64,000 nucleotides of DNA from Halosimplex salinum (GTDB taxonomy: Archaea > Halobacteriota > Halobacteria > Halobacteriales > Haloarculaceae): NCBI RefSeq assembly GCF_003730195.1, contig NZ_QWGG01000004.1, positions 496,001 through 560,000 on the forward strand. The letters are read 5' to 3'. Positions 31,550 through 38,092 of this stretch are shown here, piece after piece. The notes below the pieces were generated by a model. That model saw only the letters and a list, made by a program, of their open reading frames with translations, was not told the DNA's origin and did no database searches. The position numbers were made by a program, and so were the translations under genes. Numbering within the stretch: the first letter of the stretch is position 1; every line of letters starts with the position of its first letter.

Positions 31550-32871
31550 CGGTGGGCACTGGCGTCATCTCGGCGGCGAGCGTGGACATCGACCGCGCGA
31601 CGGTCGACGAGCTCGAAGCGGCGACCGTCGAGAGCCAGCGCGGCGCCGTCGAGCGCCTGCTGTCGGTCCCCGCCGTCGAGGAGGCGTACGTCCTCCAGAC
31701 CTGCAACCGCGTCGAGGCCTACGTCGTCACGAACGACGGCCCCGACGGCCGCGCGGCGCTCGACGTCTTCTTCGAGGAAGTCCCCGAGGACGTGCTCGTC
31801 GAACTCGGCCACGAGGAGAGCCTCCGGCACCTCATGCGGGTCGCCGCCGGACTGGAGTCTATCGTCGTCGGCGAGGACCAGATACTCGGCCAGGTCGGCG
31901 ACGCCTACGAGGACGCCCTCGCGGCGGGTGGCATCGGGTCGCTCCTCGAAGAGGGCGTCACCAAAGCCATCCACGTCGGCGAGCGCGCTCGCACCGAGAC
32001 GGCCATCAACGAGGGGTCGGTCTCGCTCGCGAGCGCCGCGGTCAAACTCGCCGACGACGAAGTCGGCGTCGACGGCGAAGCCGCGCTCGTGGTCGGCGCC
32101 GGTGAGATGGGGCGACTCGCGGCACAGACGCTCGCGACGCGGGTCGACCACCTCTACGTCGCCAACCGCACCGCGGAGCGGGCCGAACACCTCGCGGACA
32201 CGGTCGACGCCGACGCGACAGTTGTCGACCTCGCGGACGTCGCGGACGCGGTCGACGAGAGCGCGGTCGTCGTGACCGCGACCGGGAGCACGGACTACGT
32301 GTTCGAGAAGTCGACCGTCGCCGGTTCGGGCGAGACGTTCGTCGTCGACATCGCCCAGCCCCGCGACGTAGAGCCGAGAGTGACCGAACTCCCGGACGTG
32401 ACCGTCCGCGACCTGGACGCGCTGAAGACGGTCACCGACGAGAACCGCGCCCAGCGCGCGGAGGCCGCGACGGTCGTCGAGGGCCTGATCGACGTGGAGT
32501 TCGACCACCTGCTCGCCCAGTACAAGCGAAAGCGGGCGGACAGGGTCATCTCGGCGATGTACGAGAGCGCCGAGCGCGTGAAGGCCCAGGAGGTCGAGAC
32601 GGCGCTCGGCAAGGCCGACCTCGACGCCGACCAGCGCGAGGTCGTCGAGGCGATGGCCGACGCTATCGTCAACCAGTTGCTCGCCGCGCCCACCAAGAGC
32701 CTCCGCGACGCCGCCGAGGAGGACGACTGGTCGACCATCAACACCGCGCTCCAGCTGTTCGACCCCGAGTTCGGCGGAGAGAGCGAGGAAGCGGTTGACG
32801 GCGACGAGATCCCCGCGCACATCCGCGACCAGATGCCCGACGCCGTCTTCGACCAGCTGGGCGACGACTAG
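31546..32871 (+). CDS. hemA: glutamyl-tRNA reductase
   Basis: The 441-residue enzyme reduces glutamyl-tRNA(Glu) to glutamate-1-semialdehyde, the first committed step of tetrapyrrole synthesis. The catalytic Cys53 lies in LQTCNRVEAY. GEDQILGQV (about residue 108) and an NADPH-binding segment, ALVVGAGEMGRLAA (about residue 183), follow, with the C-terminal dimerisation helix (DLDADQREVVEAMADAI). The start is GTG overlapping the upstream stop. Downstream lies the large four-way-junction repeat, not another haem gene. Confidence 0.95.
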   Translation: MTVGTGVISAASVDIDRATVDELEAATVESQRGAVERLLSVPAVEEAYVLQTCNRVEAYVVTNDGPDGRAALDVFFEEVPEDVLVELGHEESLRHLMRVAAGLESIVVGEDQILGQVGDAYEDALAAGGIGSLLEEGVTKAIHVGERARTETAINEGSVSLASAAVKLADDEVGVDGEAALVVGAGEMGRLAAQTLATRVDHLYVANRTAERAEHLADTVDADATVVDLADVADAVDESAVVVTATGSTDYVFEKSTVAGSGETFVVDIAQPRDVEPRVTELPDVTVRDLDALKTVTDENRAQRAEAATVVEGLIDVEFDHLLAQYKRKRADRVISAMYESAERVKAQEVETALGKADLDADQREVVEAMADAIVNQLLAAPTKSLRDAAEEDDWSTINTALQLFDPEFGGESEEAVDGDEIPAHIRDQMPDAVFDQLGDD

Positions 32872-32936
32872 GTGCCGTTCTCTCTAGCAGCGTTGTGTGT
32901 GGTCTCCGACTCCGAGCAACAGCCGTGTCGACCGTG

Positions 32937-33324
32937 ACCGGAAACAGCGTGAAAGCCCCGACCCGTTCGACTCGGGAGGCTCGCTGCGCGCGCTCCCTGC
33001 GGTCGCGTGCTTGCATCACCTTCCTTCGTCGAACGGGTCGCCCCTTTCATTCCCACCCACTCAGACTGTTGAACCAGCAGACCTGGGCGGGAATGAAAGG
33101 GGCCGCAGTCTCCGGGAAGACGGGCGACGTAAGCACCGTGGTTCGAGAGAGCGAAGCTCTCTCGTCATTGCGGGAAATCGTAGATTTCCCGCTTGCAGTC
33201 AGATTCCTCCGGAATCTGACGACATCACGAAAGACGGCAAAGCCGTCTTTCGAACGACAACGAAGTGAGGAGCGCAGCGAGCCCATCGACCGGAGACTGC
33301 GGGGGCTTTCACGCTGTTTGCGGT
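32937..33324. repeat. 388-bp structured element that folds as a closed four-way junction
   Basis: This fills most of the 554-base gap after hemA. The outer stem pairs 32942-32959 with 33302-33319 (18 perfect base pairs; four more, 32937-32940 with 33321-33324, beyond one G-G mismatch). Three inner stems follow without a single unpaired base at the junction: A, 32960-32970 with 33029-33039; B, 33040-33054 with 33089-33103; C, 33104-33115 with 33290-33301. Arm C carries four perfect triloop hairpins at 33144-33164, 33170-33192, 33198-33220 and 33228-33252 (9, 10, 10 and 11 bp). No protein frame or transposase is present. It could be a structured RNA, a non-autonomous mobile element or a recombination substrate. 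Confidence 0.8.
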
Positions 33325-33425
33325 AGCAGGTCGAGTAGCGGTCACATCGACACGTACTCGAAAGTCACCAGCAGTTCCCGCCCGTCGGCCGAACTTTGAT
33401 GCGGATACCGCTCCACCGTTCGAAC

Positions 33426-33701
33426 ATGGCAGACCTGCTTTCAGACGAGGAGATCGAGGAGCAGCTACCGGCCGAGTGGGAGCGCGACGGCGACGAGATC
33501 GTCCGAACGTACGAGTTCGACGCGTACCTCGACGGCGTCGGGTTCGCGGCGGGCGCGGGCGGGGTCGCACAGGACGCGTTCCACCACCCCGAGATGACCA
33601 TCGGCTGGCGCGAGGTGGAGGTGCGGCTGACGACGCACGACGAGGGCGGGATCACGGACAAGGACGTCGAACTGGCCGAGCGATTCGACGACCTCCAGTG
33701 A
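33426..33701 (+). CDS. pterin-4a-carbinolamine dehydratase family protein
   Basis: This 91-residue protein has the compact PCD/DCoH layout: an N-terminal helix (LSDEEIEEQLPAEWERD), then EIVRTYEFDAYLDGVGFAAG, the central active-site block DAFHHPEMTIGWREVEVRLT, and C-terminal GGITDKDVELAERFDDL. The two adjacent histidines and the following proline are the catalytic site that dehydrates 4a-hydroxytetrahydropterin. In haloarchaea, which lack most aromatic hydroxylases, the role may be in molybdopterin metabolism; two moeA genes lie 2.4 kb away. The ATG at 33426 gives the family length. Confidence 0.9.
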   Translation: MADLLSDEEIEEQLPAEWERDGDEIVRTYEFDAYLDGVGFAAGAGGVAQDAFHHPEMTIGWREVEVRLTTHDEGGITDKDVELAERFDDLQ

Positions 33702-33702
33702 G

Positions 33703-34128
33703 ATGACGCCGGGGGACGAGACCCGGGGCGATGGGTCCGGGGCGGGACGCCCGGACGCGGCCTACGTCTTCCGAGTGACCGTCCGGCTCGACCCCGACGT
33801 GGACGGGGTGTGGGCCGAACCGGACACCTTCGAGACGACGGTGTTCAGGGAGGCAGACCAGCCCGGTGAGCCGGGGTGGCGCTACTTCCGGGACAACCTC
33901 TGGCACGGCGAGTGCGGCGACGAGGCGTACATGCGAGAGGTGACCGAGGACGCGCTCGGAACGGCCGTCGATACGGTGTCGTTCCGGGAGCTACGGACGA
34001 GCCAGGCGTATCTCGACGACCTCCGGGCGGCGGTCGCCGATGACCTCGACGCGTTCAACGCCGACTCGGTCGACGAGGCGCTCTCGAAATATCTCGGGAG
34101 TTCGATCCACGTCACCGACGACGTGTGA
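33703..34128 (+). CDS. LWR-salt-like haloarchaeal protein
   Basis: The 141-residue acidic protein contains AYVFRVTVRLDPDVDGVWAE, WRYFRDNLWHGECGDE and TVSFRELRTSQAYLDDL. The pattern resembles the haloarchaeal LWR-salt family, named for a Leu-Trp-Arg motif; here the third residue is His (LWH). The function of the family is unknown. The start codon is one base after the stop of the pterin dehydratase gene, so the two are co-transcribed. The label is from memory of the family and is moderately certain. Confidence 0.65.
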   Translation: MTPGDETRGDGSGAGRPDAAYVFRVTVRLDPDVDGVWAEPDTFETTVFREADQPGEPGWRYFRDNLWHGECGDEAYMREVTEDALGTAVDTVSFRELRTSQAYLDDLRAAVADDLDAFNADSVDEALSKYLGSSIHVTDDV

Positions 34129-34155
34129 GCGACGCCGCTCGGGGGTCGTCCCCGT

Positions 34156-34842
34156 TCAGACGAGACCGAGCGCCTGCGCCGCGAGGCCGGCGAGGTTCCC
34201 GAGGGCGTTCAGACCGGCGATGGCGCCGGGGAGAGCGACACAGACGAGCGCCTGGCGTCGGGTGAGTTCGCGGGAGTACTCGGCGGCCAGCACCCACAGG
34301 TACACCATCCAGAGCGTGAAGAGCGGGCGGAGGGCCTGGAGGGCGACGCGGACCGGATTACCGACCACGTTCGCCCGGGCCCACTGCTCGACGGCGGCCT
34401 CGGACTCGAACGTCGGGGCGTCGAGGAAGAGCGCGATCATCACGACCGAGGTGGCGAGCATGGGCACGAGCGTGGGGACGAGCGTCCAGCCGACGAAGGC
34501 GAGGACGCGTCGGAACGAGCCCGTGCCGTCGTAGTAGCGAGAGACCAGGTACGTGACGAGGGAGACGACGACCCAGAGGACGAAGTAGAGCACGCCGGTC
34601 CCCCACAGCGCGAGGACGATCTGTCTTGGCGCGGAGATCCGCTGGCTTCCGGCGGCGTAGACGATCTGCTCGGCCTCGATACCGGTTATCACGTCGCCGA
34701 CCGACCGGAGGAGGACGACGGTCGTCAGTAGCGCCAGCAGCGCGTGCGCGGAGACGACGAGGGCCGGGCCCACGAGCGAGTAGTCGTCCTGCCGGCGGTC
34801 GAAGAACGTCCGCGGGTCGGTGACCAGCGTCCACAGGCCCAT
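34156..34842 (-). CDS. Yip1-domain integral membrane protein
   Basis: This 228-residue protein begins with LVTDPRTFFDRRQDD, the short cytoplasmic block typical of prokaryotic Yip1-domain proteins. Five hydrophobic helices follow, at about residues 24-46, 75-100, 112-137, 168-187 and 196-222. Prokaryotic Yip1 proteins have no assigned function. It is convergent with the LWR-salt-like gene, 27 bases away, and divergent from the HAD hydrolase gene. Confidence 0.78.
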   Translation of the reverse strand: MGLWTLVTDPRTFFDRRQDDYSLVGPALVVSAHALLALLTTVVLLRSVGDVITGIEAEQIVYAAGSQRISAPRQIVLALWGTGVLYFVLWVVVSLVTYLVSRYYDGTGSFRRVLAFVGWTLVPTLVPMLATSVVMIALFLDAPTFESEAAVEQWARANVVGNPVRVALQALRPLFTLWMVYLWVLAAEYSRELTRRQALVCVALPGAIAGLNALGNLAGLAAQALGLV

Positions 34843-34977
34843 CGTTCATCAGCAACCTGAAGCCTCTGTAGCATAAATCCGCCCGGTCCCGGCCGCCCGA
34901 TCCGGACGCGCCGGTTCTCGGTCCTGAGAATCCCGCCAGAAGGTACTTACAGCGCACTCACGTAGTGTAGTGATCCC

Positions 34978-35610
34978 ATGGCCGGCCACGCGTACGATTT
35001 CTGGTTGTTCGACCTCGACGGCACGGTCGTCGACGTCGAGCCGAGTTACCCCCGGAGCGTCGTCGAGCGGGTCGGCGACAGACTGGGGTGCGGGTTCACC
35101 GAGCGAGAGGCCGACCACCTGTGGTACGGCGTCGGCGGCGCGCGCGAGAACGTGTTCGCGCGGAAGGGGCTCGACCCGGACGAGTTCTGGGACGCGTTCC
35201 ACGAGGTCGAGGACCCGATGGCCCGCGCGAAGTCGACGTTCGTCTACGACGACGCCGCGGCCTTCCTGAGCGCCCTCGACGGCCCGACCGGGCTCGTCAC
35301 CCACTGCCAGTCGTACCTCACCGAACCGCTCCTCGAGTATCACGACATCGCCGACTGGTTCGACACCGTGGTCTGCTGTGACGACGACACCGGCTGGAAG
35401 CCCGACCCGACGCCGGTCGAACTCGCCATGAACCGGATGGGCGTCGGGTACAACGGTCACGAGGGCGCGCTGGTCGGCGACGACCCCGACGACACCGGCG
35501 CCGCGTGGAACGCCGGCATCGACGCCATCCACGTCGACCGCGTCGACCCGATCGAACGCGGCCAGTGCGTGCTCGGCGACCACCGCGTGTCCGGCTTCGA
35601 CGAGCTCTGA
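34978..35610 (+). CDS. HAD superfamily hydrolase
   Basis: The 210-residue protein has HAD motif I as FDLDGTVVDVEP (about residues 11-22), motif II around LVTHCQSYL, motif III as DTGWKPDPTP, and motif IV as LVGDDPDDTGAAWNAGI. All catalytic aspartates and the motif III lysine are present, so a phosphatase or phosphoglucomutase-like activity is expected. The cap domain (about residues 25-90) is small and helical, as in phosphoglycolate phosphatases. The substrate is not predictable. The second structured repeat begins 30 bases after the stop codon. Confidence 0.87.
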   Translation: MAGHAYDFWLFDLDGTVVDVEPSYPRSVVERVGDRLGCGFTEREADHLWYGVGGARENVFARKGLDPDEFWDAFHEVEDPMARAKSTFVYDDAAAFLSALDGPTGLVTHCQSYLTEPLLEYHDIADWFDTVVCCDDDTGWKPDPTPVELAMNRMGVGYNGHEGALVGDDPDDTGAAWNAGIDAIHVDRVDPIERGQCVLGDHRVSGFDEL

Positions 35611-35639
35611 ATCGGGAATCGACAGGTTTCGAAGTCGAG

Positions 35640-35896
35640 TCGCGGTCGCTGTGGCGCGCGCTGTCGCGCCGTTTATGGCGCGACAGCATCGTGCGAGGGA
35701 CGAACGAGGGAGCGAAGCGAGCGAGTGAGTCGGTTGGGGAGGTGTGAGGCGCGGTGCTGCGCGTGTGCGGTCCTGGTGGATTGAAAGGGCGAGGCCCGGT
35801 CGCGCCCTCGGGGAGTCGCTGTGCGACCCCTATCTGAGCGAGCGCCAGCGAGCGAAGATATGTCGTACAGCGACCGCGAGCGGGTCGAGGGCTTTC
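35640..35896 (+). repeat. structured intergenic repeat, copy 2
   Basis: The gap 35611-36124 is filled by this element and by tandem repeats. The outer stem pairs 35640-35652 with 35867-35879 (13 perfect bp). The hairpin at 35660-35687 has arms GCTGTCGCGCC and GGCGCGACAGC around GTTTAT. Conserved blocks follow: GCGACAGCATCGTGCGAGGG (35680-35699), AGTCGGTTGGGGAGG-GTGAGGC (35728-35750), GGATTGAAAGGGCGAGGC (35778-35795), a GTCGC-TGT-GCGAC hairpin, CCCCTATC (35827-35834) and CGAGGGCTTTC ending at 35896. All occur in the same order, inverted, at 21841-22193. No protein frame is convincing. Confidence 0.75.
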
Positions 35897-36090
35897 GTCG
35901 CTTGCTGCCGGTTACAGTGGCGAGAACTGCTAGCGAGCGGGTCGAGGGCTTTCGTCGCTTGCTGCCGGTTACAGTGGCGAGAACTGCTAGCGAGCGGGTC
36001 GAGGGCTTTCGTCGCTTGCTGCCGGTTACAGTGGCGAGAACTGCTAGCGAGCGGGTCGAGGGCTTTCGTCGCTCGTCGTCGGTTGCAGTA
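35881..36090 (+). repeat. 57-bp tandem repeat, three perfect units plus a diverged fourth
   Basis: Units begin with CGGGTCGAGGGCTTTCGTCG at 35881, 35938, 35995 and 36052, an exact period of 57. The first three are identical; the fourth diverges after about 20 bases (GCTCGTCGTCGGTTGCAGTA). Each unit contains the GGGCTTTC end-motif of the structured repeat it abuts. The period is a multiple of three, so a frame of 19-residue repeats stays open, but it runs antisense into the moeA 3' end and is probably not coding. Identity between units implies recent expansion. Confidence 0.9.
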
Positions 36091-36124
36091 GAGATACCGT
36101 CTCAGATCGAAGAGACAGATCCAC

Positions 36125-38092
36125 TCACTCGCTCTCGAAGCCGTGGAGTCCGTCCAGAACGTCGGACACGTCGCCCAGAGCCTCCTCCAACTCTGAAACG
36201 CTCGCTTTCTCCGTCCGGTCGGGATTCGCGAGCACTCGCACAGACTGCGTCCCGACCGATACGAACCCCAGCCCGAGCTTCGAGGCGGTCGCGCGCAGAC
36301 CCAGCCCCGCGTCAGCATCCCCGGCGGCCACGGACCGCGCGGGGCTCTCGAACGCGCGCGCGGCGAGTTCGAACCCCGAAATCGCGTCCGTAACCGCACG
36401 CCGCTCAGTACCGCGTTCGTCGGCCAGATCCGCCAGTGCGTTCGAGAGGCTGGTCCGCAGGCCCGACTCCGTTCCGCGGTTCACGAACGACAGGTCCTGA
36501 TCCACGAGGTCGGCCAGCCCCTCCACTCCCGCCGGATTCCCATCGGGGACGACGAGTCCCCACTCGCGGGAGCACCCCCCGAGTTCCACGGCGTCGGCCA
36601 CGCCCTCGCTCTCGGCGTCGAACGGACCGGCGACGACGGCGACGTCGGGCAGGCCGTCCCGTAACTGGCGGAGGCCGCCGCGAGACCCGCGAGCGAGATA
36701 CCGCGGGCGGTCGAGGCCGTCGAGCAGGCGCGAGAGCGCGGGGTCGTCCTCGCCGACACCCAGCAGCGTCGGCGGGCACACGTCCGGGGAGAACAGGTCG
36801 ACGGTCACTTGCTCGCCCGACGCGACGGCGTTCGTGTCGGCGGGCACGTCGACGACGCCGTCGGCCGCCGTCAGGGTGGTCGTCGCGCCGCTCCCCTTGT
36901 CGACGGGGTAGACAAGGGTCTCGCCGGCGGCGTCCTCGACCAATCCGACGGCGAGCAGTCGGCGGCGCCCCTCCTCAGAGCGGACGCGCTGGACCATCGA
37001 CCCGTCGACGCGAGCGGTCCGCGGGTCGGGCAGTCCGACGGCCGAGCGGACGGCGGGCGCGACGAAGGTTCGGAAGATGGTCAGCGCCGAGACGGGGTAG
37101 CCCGGCAGGCCGACGTAGGCGGCGCCAGAAGATTCCGCGCCATCTCCAGAGCCCTCGTCACCGCCGATGCGGCCGACGAGCATGGGTTTCCCGGGTTTGA
37201 TGGCGACGCCGTGGAGGAGGAGGTCGCCCTGTTCCTCGATGACGCGGTAGACCACGTCGACGGTGCTGGCGCTGGTCGACCCGGAGGTCAGGACGAGGTC
37301 GCAGTCGGCGGCGGCGTCGACGAGCGTCCGCTCCATCGCGTCCATGTCGTCGCCGACGTGGGGGTAAACGACGGGGTCGCCGCCGGCCTCCTCGACGGCT
37401 GTCGCGATGGCGTAGCTGTTCACGTCGTAGATCTGGCCGGCGCGACTGTCGAGGTCGCCGCCCGGGCGGACGAGTTCGTCGCCGGTCGAGACGATGGCGA
37501 CCCGCGGTTTCGCGCGGACCGGTACCTCGTCGACGCCCAGCGCGGAGAGCAGACCGATCTCGCGGGGCGTGAGCGAGGTGCCCGGCCCGAGCGCGCGCTC
37601 GCCGGCGGCGATGTCCGCACCGGCGAGCATCACGTTCTCGCCGGGCGTGACGGCCGTCTCGATGCGGACGCGGCGGTCGTCGTCGCTTCCCGCTCCGTCG
37701 TCTGACTCTGCGGTGACCTCCTCCGTCCGCTCGACGATCACGACGGCGTCGGCGCCCTCGGGCATGACGGCGCCGGTCGAAATCTCGGCGATTTCGCCCG
37801 CGTCGAGGGAGACGTCGGGCGTCTCGCCGGCGTGGACGCTCCCGACCACCGGGAGGGTCACGGGGGCGTCGTCGGCGCCGTAGGTGTCGGGCGCCCGGAC
37901 GGCGTAACCGTCCATCGCGGCGCGGTCGAACCCGGGCACGTCCAGCGTCGCGTCGACTCGCTCGGCGAGGACGCGCCCCCGTGCGTCTTCCAGCGGGACG
38001 CGTTCGCTGCCGGCCGACAGGTCCAGCGAGGCGACGACGTCGCGAGCGCGCTCCGGGTCGGCGAGGTCGCGGAACTCCGTGCGGTCGCTCAT
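36125..38092 (-). CDS. MoeA-type molybdopterin molybdenumtransferase with C-terminal substrate-binding-like domain
   Basis: The 655-residue protein has a complete MoeA core (residues 1 to about 420): VPGFDRAAMDGYAVRA, AEISTGAVMPEGAD, VAIVSTGDELVRPG, LTSGSTSAST and PGYPVSALTIF. MoeA inserts molybdate into adenylated molybdopterin. From about residue 425 a second domain resembles a periplasmic-binding fold (YLARGSRGGLRQLRDGLPDV, FVNRGTESGLR, DADAGLGLRATASKLGLGFV), a fusion common in archaeal MoeA and thought to sense or bind the metal oxyanion. The start overlaps the stop of the second moeA gene in ATGA. Confidence 0.93.
   Translation of the reverse strand: MSDRTEFRDLADPERARDVVASLDLSAGSERVPLEDARGRVLAERVDATLDVPGFDRAAMDGYAVRAPDTYGADDAPVTLPVVGSVHAGETPDVSLDAGEIAEISTGAVMPEGADAVVIVERTEEVTAESDDGAGSDDDRRVRIETAVTPGENVMLAGADIAAGERALGPGTSLTPREIGLLSALGVDEVPVRAKPRVAIVSTGDELVRPGGDLDSRAGQIYDVNSYAIATAVEEAGGDPVVYPHVGDDMDAMERTLVDAAADCDLVLTSGSTSASTVDVVYRVIEEQGDLLLHGVAIKPGKPMLVGRIGGDEGSGDGAESSGAAYVGLPGYPVSALTIFRTFVAPAVRSAVGLPDPRTARVDGSMVQRVRSEEGRRRLLAVGLVEDAAGETLVYPVDKGSGATTTLTAADGVVDVPADTNAVASGEQVTVDLFSPDVCPPTLLGVGEDDPALSRLLDGLDRPRYLARGSRGGLRQLRDGLPDVAVVAGPFDAESEGVADAVELGGCSREWGLVVPDGNPAGVEGLADLVDQDLSFVNRGTESGLRTSLSNALADLADERGTERRAVTDAISGFELAARAFESPARSVAAGDADAGLGLRATASKLGLGFVSVGTQSVRVLANPDRTEKASVSELEEALGDVSDVLDGLHGFESE

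Noticed and set aside
35881..36090. Tandem repeats as a possible CRISPR array
   Set aside because: Units are contiguous with no unique spacers, the unit is 57 bp, and there are no cas genes in the window.
35821..36393. 190-residue frame containing 19-residue repeats (ERVEGFRRLLPVTVARTAS)
   Set aside because: The repeats come from a 57-bp tandem array at the end of a non-coding element. The frame then runs antisense through the moeA 3' end, and its composition is basic, unlike genes here.
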